Source: Bolinopsis microptera
Lineage: Eukaryota; Ctenophora; Tentaculata; Lobata; Bolinopsidae
NCBI RefSeq assembly: GCF_026151205.1
Contig: NC_087078.1
Coordinates: 19,582,265 to 19,642,264, forward strand
Direction of reading: 5' to 3'
Length of the DNA: 60,000 bases
The position numbers and the translations under genes were made by a program. Positions 1 to 9,892 of the stretch are shown here, in pieces. Position 1 is the first letter of the stretch. The number at the start of each line of letters is the position of its first letter. The notes under the pieces were generated by a model. It worked only from the letters and a program-made list of their open reading frames with translations. It did no database searches and was not told the DNA's origin.

Positions 1-125
1 TTTAATAGCCCTCTTTTGGATAGCAATAAACTGTTGAAGATGAGTTGCAGATTGAGGGGACCATATGACAGAACAATGTTCAAATATAGACCTAATTAAC
101 GCCAAATAGAACAATCGATAGTCAA
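1..125 (-). pseudogene. LINE reverse transcriptase fragment, C-terminal (cut by window edge)
   Basis: Read on the minus strand, positions about 125 to 1 give an open stretch of roughly 40 residues containing RSIFEHCSVIWSP and IAIQKRAIK. This is the conserved block just after the palm of non-LTR reverse transcriptases (consensus like S.LEYCS.VW.P...IEKIQRRA.K). The open frame is lost towards higher coordinates, so this is a fragment whose remainder lies outside the window. The family call rests on this one block. Confidence 0.6.
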
Positions 126-910
126 AGAAAATGTATACAAAATAACATAAAAATAAAATATACCCAATAGAGCACATAACATATGACGAGACAGAAGACA
201 GGACAACAAATTTTCCCCGTTACCTCTATTACTTTTACTCAATGAAACTAATAAATCAATGAAACTAATAAATCAATGTTTTAGCTCATTTTACAAAGTC
301 AAATATTTAAAACAATTAAAATTGTATAGTGCTCAATTTGTAAATGACTAGTTGATCTTTGCTATTGGAAGTTTGTCAAGGACTGGCAGCTAGCGGGGGC
401 AAGGAATGCACGGGCTTAGGGGCTTTTGTGCACACCAGAACACTAGCTCGGTAGATTTTTGGAAACTAGAAGGACTGAAAACTAAAATTGTTTTTGATGG
501 AGGCTGAGGCATGTTTTTGAGAGGGACGGTATAATAGCTTGTGGTAACAACTGGCCTTTACTTTAATAGGATGAAGTTTTAGTTTTAGGACAGGAAGAAG
601 GCATTAAGAAAATTTGCTCTTTGTTTACAAGGCAGAATATAAGCAATGTTGGTTATAATATGTATCAATATCTAGATCTTCGTTTATCAATTTTCACTAA
701 ATGGGTTTAAAATTTTAATAGGGAGGGAAATTCATCAACTTTATTAAGTACCTATCAAAAATAAATCTTATATCAATGTAATATATTAAAAATCATAATC
801 CTAAGTCTAATAATAAATCTGTTAAAAACACTTTCTCACTACACTGCGCTCACACACGTTAGTAAGACAAAGGAAAATGCACACCCAGCTAATTTTCAAT
901 TTCAAGATAA
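126..910. other. AT-rich non-coding stretch
   Basis: No gene is visible. It lies at the 3' side of the minus-strand LINE that starts at 911 and probably includes its 3' untranslated end, but I see no clear poly-A tail or simple repeat tail. A short direct duplication of CAATGAAACTAATAAAT occurs near 240-275. Confidence 0.4.
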
Positions 911-3247
911 TCATTTTGGATGTGTGGACCCTAGGGTAGACTTAATGTCAAAATTTAGATTAGAGCATTCGAAATCTTTGTTTGTCCAATCAAGATCAGC
1001 ATGGTTATGCTGGTTGACGAGCAGTGATTGCTTCATCCTAGACTTCAGGCAGGCCACACTTAGACAGTAGTCACGTATACCAAGCTTAGGCACAATTACG
1101 TTCCAAATACGAGTCGTTCTGCTATTGAAGTTGTCAGGGGGGTCTGCTTGGCTTAGTATAAGGGTGGGTTTCCTACTTGAGCAGGTGAAATTTTCATGGA
1201 GGGAAATCGGAGCACGGAATTTCATGATTTTATAGAGCTCAAGGAAACAATGGTAAGTGTACAGGTTTTGGACGGCAAGTATTCCGTGTTCCTTGAACAA
1301 AGGTTTCGTGTGCTCTTTCAAGAAAAATTTTTTGTTCAGATTTTGGTTGCCAAACGGTCGAGCACGAGCACAGGTCTTAAATTTATCTAGGTATGCCTCC
1401 CTGTCGCCAAACAGTACCCTGAGACAATATTTTTGTGCTTTGAATACAGAACTTATACGAGTTTTGGCTGCCCCACCCCAAACCGTGATACAATAGGAGA
1501 GGTGTGATTCAAATAGAGTGTAATACAACTGGCGGTGTAAGAAATCTGGGAGGGAGCAGCGTAGGCGGCAGAGAGTTGATGTTGCATGGCTGAGAGAACG
1601 CCTAAGTGATTTTATATGTTCTTCCCAGGTTAGCTTTTCATCGATGACGACTCCCAGAAACTTAGCAGATGCAACTTGTTTTATTGGAAAGTTATCAATG
1701 GTTAGAGTATATTCAGAATTATTGTCAGTCTGGGAGGACGATGCTGGTTTAAAGTGAATGAAACAGCATTTAGACAAGTTGACATGGAGTTTGTTTGCTC
1801 GCATGTAGGAATATAAACTAGCTAAAAGAGAATTACCACGCATATATGCCTCCTTTTTAGATTTCCCAGTCACAAATATATTGGTGTCATCAGCGAAGGT
1901 GACAAATGATCCCAAACTGGAGCTGTTGGCGATATCATTAATATATAGGAGAAATAAGAGAGGTCCAAGAATCGAACCCTGAGGGACTCCAAACTGTATT
2001 TTCAAGGCGTCAGATTTCTCACCAACAACTTCAGTATATTGTGATCTATTTGTTAAGTAACTTTTTATAAGATCATTTGCCACCCCACGTATCCCATAGC
2101 CCTGTAATTTGACAAGTAATGTACCATGATCTATTGTATCAAAAGCTTTGCTAAGGTCTATGAATATGCCTAAGACATGATGCTTAAGTTTTAGAGATTC
2201 AGTTATAAGGTTTACTGAGTGATTAACTGCATGTGAAGTAGAGTGTGACTGCCTGAAGCCAAATTGTGTTTTAGATATTATACCCTGTGAGCTAGCAAAC
2301 GAATATATTCTTGAGTAAATGATCTTTTCAAAGATTTTACCAAATATAGAGAGAGTAGAGATTGGGCGGTAGTTTTCTATCTCTTCAGGGTTTCCCTTCT
2401 TAAATACAGGAGTTATTCTACCAGTCTTTAAAACGTCGGGGAACGTGCCATTAGACATTAAGATGTTGATGTATCGACTAAGGATCGGTGTAATTACGTG
2501 AGATGATCTTTTGATTACACTAACAGGAATATCACTTGCTTTTCCATTTTCAAATCCTTTTATTATTTCCGTTATCTCATAAGGTGTACAGTCTTCTAAC
2601 ATAATCGATTTTTCATTAGTCTTTCCAAGGAAATCATAGAATGTTTTTATAGGGAGAATTGGTAAACCAGAGGCCTCACTGCTACTAAGTGTTTCATTGA
2701 GCTTAGGGGCAATAGAAACAAAGTAAGAGTTGAATCCATTGGCTATGACTCTACGATTCATGATTCGTTCGTTGTTTATGATAAAGGGAGGCTTAGTTTG
2801 CTTCTTTTTCTTGCCCCTGAGCTCATTGATTATCTGCCACGTTTTTTTGCTGTTTTCTATATTTTTATGGATTTCATTGCAGTAGTACGATCGTTTGGCG
2901 ACCTTGATAATACTTTTAAGCATTCTTCGGTAGTCACTGAAGACTTTATAGAGCAGTACATTACCCTCAGGGTTTCTATTTGTTACAGTGCTTGACCAGT
3001 CTCTACAAAGTTCATGTTTTCTTTCAACTGAGACAATGATTCCATCGGTAATCCACGGGTTGAGTTTGGGAGTCCTTTTGGTAACTTTTGGTACATCAAG
3101 CTTACAGTGTTTATCAAGTGTTTCATTGAAGCAGTCCAAGAACTCATTGAAGTTTACCGAGGGAGTTAAGTCATTCACCTTCACCTCGAGTTCATTAACA
3201 AAATTAGTGAGTTTGGAACTTGAATAATCATAGATGATAACATTCAT
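911..3247 (-). CDS. Non-LTR retrotransposon reverse transcriptase (CR1/Jockey-like), 5'-truncated
   Basis: A 778-residue open frame. The first ~200 residues are a linker between endonuclease and RT. The RT domain follows, with NYRPIS near residue 290, FIDLSKAFDTIDH, GVPQGSILGPLLFLLYIND, and the catalytic FADD at 451-454. The C-terminal block has HTKPLFKEHGILAVQNLY. The AP endonuclease that should come first is missing, so the element is cut at about 3250. It meets another LINE fragment head to head there. The RT motifs and the long open frame suggest a fairly young copy. Two shorter pieces with the same C-terminal block occur at 34.1 and 49.7 kb. CR1, L2 and Jockey clades cannot be separated by eye. 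Confidence 0.85.
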   Translation of the reverse strand: MNVIIYDYSSSKLTNFVNELEVKVNDLTPSVNFNEFLDCFNETLDKHCKLDVPKVTKRTPKLNPWITDGIIVSVERKHELCRDWSSTVTNRNPEGNVLLYKVFSDYRRMLKSIIKVAKRSYYCNEIHKNIENSKKTWQIINELRGKKKKQTKPPFIINNERIMNRRVIANGFNSYFVSIAPKLNETLSSSEASGLPILPIKTFYDFLGKTNEKSIMLEDCTPYEITEIIKGFENGKASDIPVSVIKRSSHVITPILSRYINILMSNGTFPDVLKTGRITPVFKKGNPEEIENYRPISTLSIFGKIFEKIIYSRIYSFASSQGIISKTQFGFRQSHSTSHAVNHSVNLITESLKLKHHVLGIFIDLSKAFDTIDHGTLLVKLQGYGIRGVANDLIKSYLTNRSQYTEVVGEKSDALKIQFGVPQGSILGPLLFLLYINDIANSSSLGSFVTFADDTNIFVTGKSKKEAYMRGNSLLASLYSYMRANKLHVNLSKCCFIHFKPASSSQTDNNSEYTLTIDNFPIKQVASAKFLGVVIDEKLTWEEHIKSLRRSLSHATSTLCRLRCSLPDFLHRQLYYTLFESHLSYCITVWGGAAKTRISSVFKAQKYCLRVLFGDREAYLDKFKTCARARPFGNQNLNKKFFLKEHTKPLFKEHGILAVQNLYTYHCFLELYKIMKFRAPISLHENFTCSSRKPTLILSQADPPDNFNSRTTRIWNVIVPKLGIRDYCLSVACLKSRMKQSLLVNQHNHADLDWTNKDFECSNLNFDIKSTLGSTHPK

Positions 3248-3253
3248 TTTTGC

Positions 3254-4648
3254 ATGAAAAAATTGAATGGGAAAAAGGTTATCTGGATTGGGGATATAAA
3301 CATTGACCAGAATAATATCTCATCCACCCAGTACAAAAAATTAGATATGACCTTGAGATGTTACAATCTAGTTCAAACCATTCAAGGGATAACTAGAGTT
3401 GCTAAACGTGGAGACAATTTTACCCAGACTACTATTTATGTAATATTCACTAACTGTTATGCAGATTTTGTTCAATCTTCTGTTCTTGATGAACGTATTA
3501 GGGATCATCAAGCTATTATGTGTGAGATAGATTGTAAAGTACCTATAGCTCCTAAATTTGAAAAGGTTGAAATCAGAAATCATTGTAAACGTAATGTTAA
3601 ACAATTCTTAGACTATCTAGATACCTGTTCTGATTACAGTCCACTATTGGAAAGTACAGATGTTGAAGCTATCACTGCTGGCCTTTGTCATCATATTGAA
3701 CAGGCATATGCAACCTTCTTCCCTTGCAAGACCATAGAAAGGCATGAAAAGTTCATACATAAACCTTCTACTGAACTTTTAAATGCCATTAATCATACAC
3801 ATTTTCTTCTAAAGAAATTCCGTAAAAAGAAGGATAAGAGAGACAATGGAAATTGCAATAAATGTGGTACATGTAGCAAATGTATAAAGTGTAATGAGGC
3901 CTGGGATTGCTACAAGATTCAGAGAAATATTAGAAATAAATTAGCTAAAACCTGCAAAAAGGCTAATGTAATCGATGATCTACAAGTTAAAAGTGCCAAG
4001 AATGATCTTAAAGGGATATGGAAAACTATCAAACTGGCATCAAATATGACCCCTGGTACAACTAATTGTCAAACTATCAATGAGAATGATCCTGAGCTAT
4101 TTAACTTTCATTTTGCAAATGTTGGATCAAGATTACAAAATCAGGCCCCCAATATTGAAAGAGTTAGTTTTACTGATTTTTTACCTCCTAGAACTTCTAA
4201 CATCTCATTTGATAGATTCCAAGAAATAAATGAAACTGATATCCTAATGTATGTCGAAACACTCAAGAATGACAAGGCCTCATATGACGATGTGCCTCTA
4301 TTTTTACTTAAGCAAGCTGTACCACACATAGTTGAACCACTGACCCATATTGTCAATTTGAGCCTTAATACAGGTGTTGTACCAACCCTTTGTAAAAAAG
4401 CTAGAGTAACTCCCATCCATAAGGCAGGAATGAAAGATGATCCTAATAATTACAGGCCAATATCCATCCTTCCACTTATAGGAAAACTTATAGAATACTT
4501 TGTCGGCAAGCAACTCACTGATTACATGGAAGAGAACAAACTTTTCATCCGGCATCAATATGGCTTTCGAAAAAATCACTCCACAACTTATTTGATGTAC
4601 GATCTGATAGTAAATATGGTTACTACTCCTATATATCATATTATTTGA
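3254..4648 (+). pseudogene. LINE fragment: AP-endonuclease C-terminus plus start of RT
   Basis: A 464-residue open frame. Residues 1-95 are the end of an exonuclease-endonuclease-phosphatase domain: VIWIGDINID, then TTIYVIFTNCY and RDHQAIM, which carries the catalytic Asp-His. A basic linker follows with an unusual cysteine cluster (CNKCGTCSKCIKC). The RT start is recognisable (TPIHKAGMKDDPNNYRPIS, QYGFRKNHSTTY) but the frame ends at 4648, before the KAFD and FADD motifs. Both ends are therefore missing. It differs in sequence from the minus-strand LINE beside it, although both cover the same RT start, so it is a separate insertion. Confidence 0.8.
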
Positions 4649-4891
4649 TTGGTATTCGATTTCTGATTATTTCTTAGGAATATGATTATTATATCTCAAT
4701 TTGGCTTTAGGTAGGGTGCCCCGCTAAAAGAACTGGATTCTTCCAGGAAGCATCCCGTGCACAGACCTTGGTCTACATAATATATATTAAATTATTAACC
4801 ATTCATTCTGTATGTGCACGAAAATTTACTTCAATCAAAACATACCAGTTGCAACACGGTGTTGTTGAGCCGATATTCCCATGGAACTTTT

Positions 4892-7800
4892 GGAGTGTTA
4901 TAAAGTTGTTGTACTCTATAAGTGTATATTCACCTACAAGCATAACTGCTTGGCGTGATGAGGTACATCTTTGATTGGTCGAAGGTCTTTCAACAACACA
5001 GCATCATCATTTTCATAGTAGTCCCCGGCTTATGACGGGTTCATAGCGGTATTAAACATGTTTTTCTGGGCCCAAACATTCTACGCTCCTACTATGCTAT
5101 TACTGGTCTCTTGACTAACTCCCAATCATCTGTCCATATGGTAGTGTTTCTGGACAAATAGATGGTATACGATGCCCTCAGGCTGATCTCAGCGATCTTC
5201 ATGCAGGCCTTCTTCTTCTCTTTGTTCTTTACGTTCAGGTGGTTCATAAATGTTGGGAGGCTATAGTTGTAAATGCCTCGAGCTCCCACTTCTACTGTCT
5301 GGAGCTTGCAAGCCCATCCGTTGGCTTCTATCTCTTCTGTCAGCTGCTGATATCTCTTCATCTTTCGCTTCTCTTGATCAGCAAAGTTCTGCTCATTTCC
5401 ACAAGTCAGCTCCATTAGATAAACCTTCTTTGCTTTATCTGAATAGATCACTACATCAGGTCTTAGTGGTGTAGCTGGAATGTGCTGCGGGAAGTTCCTC
5501 TGTCTCTCATCCTCATCAAATATTATCTTCCAGTCGTTGGCATCTGAAAAGAAATATCTTTGGGTCTTATGATGAGTTGGGTCAGCTAAGGTAACCTTCT
5601 CGCGCTTATTGCCTGCCTTGTGAAAGACCGACGGTGCCCTCTTCGATTCCTTGGCGATGTCGGAATTAAACTCGTCAATCTGTGATGAAACAGTCTTCAT
5701 GATTTCACGTAGGACCTGATCATGGCGCCAGTTGAAACGTCCCTGTCTTAGTGCAACCTTGCAGAACGTGAGGATATGATTAAGTGTCCCTTGTTTGCTG
5801 CAGAGTTTACAGTTTCCTGAAACGGCTTTATTCCAAAGCTTTCGGTTGCTAGGTGTTGACGCAGTGTCATGGATAGCATTGACATGAAACTTTAACAGTT
5901 CCGGACTAAGTTGATAGATCAGGTTATTCCATGTGGTGTCGAATGTCATTGTATTTTCCCATGTGAGAAAGAGGTTTTGCCGCTTTTTGTCAAAAAGTGA
6001 ACAAATAAGTGTCTCTTCATCAAAGGTCCTCACCATGTTGGTTAGCAGTTTCCTCTCTGATGTGTCCTCATATCTTGTCCCATAACCGAGGCCAGTTGTA
6101 CCAACTGCAGGTTTTCCAACTAACTCTTGGAAGTAAAGTTGGCGCTGACGGTCTTTCAGCTCTTTGGGATAAGACCACATCTTCTGTGTGTCTGCAATAG
6201 CCTTATGGTTAGAGTACACTTTTTTGATGTAGGGGTCACTAGAGTTACAAAGTTGGTGTCCCTTAATAAGTTGGATGACTTTGTACTCAGTGCAGATGTT
6301 TTTCAGCTGCAATCCTTTCTGGTCTCTACTCCTGTAGAGGACGGTGGTGGTGCAAGGATGCGCAATCCCTAGCCACTTCTTAAGGTATCTGTTACACAGT
6401 GCCTCAAGCTCTCTCACAAATGTGATGGGTAGGTTATAAACAGTAAACCCCCATGACATCTTACTAATGATGAGGTGGTTATACACCCACGCCTTCATTG
6501 GACCGGTGATTTCATCATTAGACGTAGTTTCCAAAAGGTCCTCTAACTTCTTCTTAATCATGGACCGAATTTCCTTCACCTCAAGATCTACATACATGTA
6601 CATTCCTAGGAACTTCATTGGTGCTTGGATAATGGACGGCACCTGTTGTTCGCTTAGTACAAACTCTGCATCATTGTACTTTCCTCCAGTACACTTCATA
6701 GACATAGACAGGCACTTCGATGGTTTAGCCTTCATTTTCTTCGACCAGTCCAGGAACTCTTCTACTACCTTCAACATCTTCTTCATCTCCTTCTCGCTCT
6801 TCGACAACAGGGTTAGGTCATCAGCAAATGCTTTCTTTGAGGTCTTGCTATCACTGAAGCTTGGCTCATACCCAACTTGACTGCACAGTACAGCTAGAAG
6901 TTCCAGTAGGATGTTGAATACTATAAGGAACAGGATCACGGACAGTGGGTCTCCCTGGAACAGGCCTAGCTCATACCAGAATGTTCTGGATGTCCATTTC
7001 CTGCACTTAACTAGGACACTGAGGCTTCCATAATACTCAATTATAAGCTTAATGAAGCTTTCAGGTAGGTGGTACCGGCGTAGGGCATAAATAATAAGGC
7101 TGTGCGGGACTCTCCCATACGCATTCATAAGGTCAATCCAGATCACGTGGACTTGTCTTCTGTGGCTTTTAGCATCTTTAATCTCTTCAAGGAGGGCTTG
7201 AGTGTGTTCTAGGCACCCAGGGGTTTTCTTCATGAAACCTTTCTGTACTGAGGTGTCAATGAACAGATTTCGTGTCATGTGCTCAAGTACACGGTCTCCC
7301 CAGATGGCAAAGAACAGCTTTCCACTACAGTTTTGGAGTGTGATGTTACGGAACTTTCCAGGATCTTTCAGATCATCCGTTTTAGGAATTAATGTACTCA
7401 CTCCCACATTCCACTGTGGGGGGACAACTCCTGTTTTCCAAATCCTGCATATCAGATGGTGTAGATGGTGACTGAAAGTTTGACACTTCTTGTAGATCAG
7501 GTAGTTGACACCATTTGACCCAGGTGCTGACTTATTTCTCCTTGACTTAAGCTTTAGGTGGAATTCATCCCATGTGGGTGGCGCTGTACTGCAGATCCAA
7601 TTAGGTTTGTCAAGGTCTTTCAGTCCTGTGGGGTTTACATAGTCACGCTCTCGGTCATCATCTTTGTACTCCTTTTCAAAGAACTTAGATGCTTCTTCAC
7701 TGTCGAACTCAGGCTCTTTATCTTTAGTCTCTTCCTTCGTGAGCAGTTTCTTACCATACTCATAAGGGTTTCTTCTAAAGAGTTTGGAGCTATTCTCTTT

Positions 7801-8747
7801 CATCTTTTTCCTTTCTTTCTTCTGGGCGGTCTTTCTTGCTTTGTTATGAAGTCGTACTAGTTTCAGGTAAGAAATCTTCTGTCTTTTAACCTGTTCATCA
7901 TCATTCGAGTCACATACTCTCTTCCATTCCTTCCTACTCTCTTTCTTCATTTCCCTCAACTGTCTGCACTCAGCATCAAGTCTCGGTTTTTTCTTCGATG
8001 GTATAATGTTTGTTGAACCAACTTCGCATATCAACTCGAGGTAATCATAGGTGGTGTTCTCAAGTAACTCCAAACCCTTACTAGGGTCGCTGTGTGTAGT
8101 GAACTGGAGACCAATTAGACCGAGGTCTTGATCAATCTTGTCCCACCTAATATCATTGGCCTTAGGTAGTTTTAATCGAGTTTTAATAACTACCGGTTCT
8201 GGTGGATCTGCGTGAGATCTAAAGTTTGCAGACGTAGACGTCCTCCATTTTGCACTGTGGTTTGTATCCTGGCTGGGTTCCGTCTCCGTGTTACCTCCTT
8301 CCTGACCGATAATGCCTACGGCATCCTCTTCCAGGCTCTTGTCCGGTGTCTGCTTACAAAATCTCGCGTGTTTCTTCACGTGCTTAAACCACCTTTTACA
8401 CTTATCACACTGTTGGTCGTGTGTAACACTCCGCCCTGTGTTGTTTCCACTATCATCTTGCTGGCTATTAGTTGCTGTGGGTGAAATAGTAGCAGGGGAG
8501 CTGGGGTTCACACCCAAGGGACTTCCCGGTCATTTGTTTTCGTGAGGGTGCCCGACGTAGAAACGTCACCCTCAGTTAGAAGTCAGGTAGGCGCAGAGTG
8601 AGAGGGGAAGTCGTGTCACTCTACTGGCATAACCATCAAACCATACAACTTCCCTTTGACGAGTAAACGCCATATCTCCAAGGAGATTCAAATCCGTTAA
8701 TCAATGTGAGGATAACCCTCCTCACTCGGGTCAATTTCCAATCATAA
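4892..8747 (-). mobile_element. Full-length LINE with restriction-like endonuclease (R2/R4/Hero type), 3856 bp
   Basis: The 3' end is placed at 4892, where identity with a second copy (8748-9688) stops. The 5' end is placed at 8747, directly against that second copy. The spacing between matching positions is exactly 3856 bp, which equals the inferred element length. It contains a 5' UTR of about 220 bp (8518-8747), one large ORF (5092-8517) and a 3' UTR of about 200 bp (4892-5091). No poly-A tail is seen. The junction implies tandem insertion with no gap or a single unit partly duplicated. Confidence 0.8.
5092..8517 (-). CDS. Polyprotein: zinc finger - reverse transcriptase - zinc knuckle - restriction-like endonuclease
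   Basis: A 1141-residue frame that would copy the element RNA at a nicked target. A zinc finger lies near the N-terminus (C37, C40, H50, C54), followed by a basic region and the RT. The RT shows SAPGSNGVNYLIYKKC, an unusual WIDLMNAYGRVPH in place of KAFD, and the catalytic FADD at 564-567. A CCHC knuckle occupies about 903-919 (CKLC...H....C). The endonuclease shows PD at 1020-1021, ELT at 1036-1038, a following Lys/Arg-rich KRKMKRY and VEVGARG, the PD-(D/E)xK pattern of R2, R4, NeSL and Hero elements. The frame is open to a stop near 8529 and no in-frame ATG precedes the zinc finger; initiation may be non-AUG, as in R2. All motifs look intact. Confidence 0.88.
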   Translation of the reverse strand: MGVNPSSPATISPTATNSQQDDSGNNTGRSVTHDQQCDKCKRWFKHVKKHARFCKQTPDKSLEEDAVGIIGQEGGNTETEPSQDTNHSAKWRTSTSANFRSHADPPEPVVIKTRLKLPKANDIRWDKIDQDLGLIGLQFTTHSDPSKGLELLENTTYDYLELICEVGSTNIIPSKKKPRLDAECRQLREMKKESRKEWKRVCDSNDDEQVKRQKISYLKLVRLHNKARKTAQKKERKKMKENSSKLFRRNPYEYGKKLLTKEETKDKEPEFDSEEASKFFEKEYKDDDRERDYVNPTGLKDLDKPNWICSTAPPTWDEFHLKLKSRRNKSAPGSNGVNYLIYKKCQTFSHHLHHLICRIWKTGVVPPQWNVGVSTLIPKTDDLKDPGKFRNITLQNCSGKLFFAIWGDRVLEHMTRNLFIDTSVQKGFMKKTPGCLEHTQALLEEIKDAKSHRRQVHVIWIDLMNAYGRVPHSLIIYALRRYHLPESFIKLIIEYYGSLSVLVKCRKWTSRTFWYELGLFQGDPLSVILFLIVFNILLELLAVLCSQVGYEPSFSDSKTSKKAFADDLTLLSKSEKEMKKMLKVVEEFLDWSKKMKAKPSKCLSMSMKCTGGKYNDAEFVLSEQQVPSIIQAPMKFLGMYMYVDLEVKEIRSMIKKKLEDLLETTSNDEITGPMKAWVYNHLIISKMSWGFTVYNLPITFVRELEALCNRYLKKWLGIAHPCTTTVLYRSRDQKGLQLKNICTEYKVIQLIKGHQLCNSSDPYIKKVYSNHKAIADTQKMWSYPKELKDRQRQLYFQELVGKPAVGTTGLGYGTRYEDTSERKLLTNMVRTFDEETLICSLFDKKRQNLFLTWENTMTFDTTWNNLIYQLSPELLKFHVNAIHDTASTPSNRKLWNKAVSGNCKLCSKQGTLNHILTFCKVALRQGRFNWRHDQVLREIMKTVSSQIDEFNSDIAKESKRAPSVFHKAGNKREKVTLADPTHHKTQRYFFSDANDWKIIFDEDERQRNFPQHIPATPLRPDVVIYSDKAKKVYLMELTCGNEQNFADQEKRKMKRYQQLTEEIEANGWACKLQTVEVGARGIYNYSLPTFMNHLNVKNKEKKKACMKIAEISLRASYTIYLSRNTTIWTDDWELVKRPVIA

Positions 8748-9688
8748 GGAGTGTTATAAAGTTGTTGTACTCTATAAGTGTATATTCACCTACAAGCATA
8801 ACTGCTTGGCGTGATGAGGTACATCTTTGATTGGTCGAAGGTCTTTCAACAACACAGCATCATCATTTTCATAGTAGTCCCCGGCTTATGACGGGTTCAT
8901 AGCGGTATTAAACATGTTTTTCTGGGCCCAAACATTCTACGCTCCTACTATGCTATTACTGGTCTCTTGACTAACTCCCAATCATCTGTCCATATGGTAG
9001 TGTTTCTGGACAAATAGATGGTATACGATGCCCTCAGGCTGATCTCAGCGATCTTCATGCAGGCCTTCTTCTTCTCTTTGTTCTTTACGTTCAGGTGGTT
9101 CATAAATGTTGGGAGGCTATAGTTGTAAATGCCTCGAGCTCCCACTTCTACTGTCTGGAGCTTGCAAGCCCATCCGTTGGCTTCTATCTCTTCTGTCAGC
9201 TGCTGATATCTCTTCATCTTTCGCTTCTCTTGATCAGCAAAGTTCTGCTCATTTCCACAAGTCAGCTCCATTAGATAAACCTTCTTTGCTTTATCTGAAT
9301 AGATCACTACATCAGGTCTTAGTGGTGTAGCTGGAATGTGCTGCGGGAAGTTCCTCTGTCTCTCATCCTCATCAAATATTATCTTCCAGTCGTTGGCATC
9401 TGAAAAGAAATATCTTTGGGTCTTATGATGAGTTGGGTCAGCTAAGGTAACCTTCTCGCGCTTATTGCCTGCCTTGTGAAAGACCGACGGTGCCCTCTTC
9501 GATTCCTTGGCGATGTCGGAATTAAACTCGTCAATCTGTGATGAAACAGTCTTCATGATTTCACGTAGGACCTGATCATGGCGCCAGTTGAAACGTCCCT
9601 GTCTTAGTGCAACCTTGCAGAACGTGAGGATATGATTAAGTGTCCCTTGTTTGCTGCAGAGTTTACAGTTTCCTGAAACGGCTTTATT
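8748..9688 (-). mobile_element. 5'-truncated copy of the same RLE-LINE (941 bp)
   Basis: Matches 4892-5832 at a constant offset of 3856 bp with no difference that I noticed. It keeps the 3' UTR and the last ~247 codons (from 9688 to 8948), including the knuckle cysteines and the PD...ELT endonuclease core. Upstream of 9688 the sequence is unrelated, so the open frame read there up to 9763 begins in flanking DNA and is not a gene start. It ends exactly where the full-length element begins. Near identity points to recent origin or to a duplication or assembly event. Confidence 0.85.
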
Positions 9689-9812
9689 GTATATTATTAA
9701 CAGAATTGTGTCTCGCCGTTGTGTTTTGTTAGGTATTGTGCTATAATATGAAGTAACATACATTATGCTATCACTTCGTTTGAATACATATAAATAACAT
9801 CCAAATGATCAG

Positions 9813-9888
9813 ATCCAATAGGATACTGATGCAGACAATGAAAAATTGAAATATTGAATTGGATTACCACATCAGTATCCCATTGGAT
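9813..9888. repeat. Inverted repeat, 19 bp with one mismatch
   Basis: ATCCAATAGGATACTGATG at 9813-9831 pairs with 9870-9888 (one mismatch) around a 38-nt loop. It sits just 3' of the AlkB-SGNH stop codon on the minus strand, where it could mark the 3' end of that transcript or element. Confidence 0.6.
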
Positions 9889-9892
9889 TAAA

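Noticed and set aside
911-4648. Twin-priming inversion of a single LINE (head-to-head halves)
   Set aside because: Both halves contain the same RT start region (NYRPIS, QFGFR/QYGFR) with different sequence, so they are two elements, not one inverted element.
8948-9763. Independent 271-residue endonuclease gene
   Set aside because: It is the truncated LINE copy; the first ~25 residues are unrelated flanking DNA read in frame.
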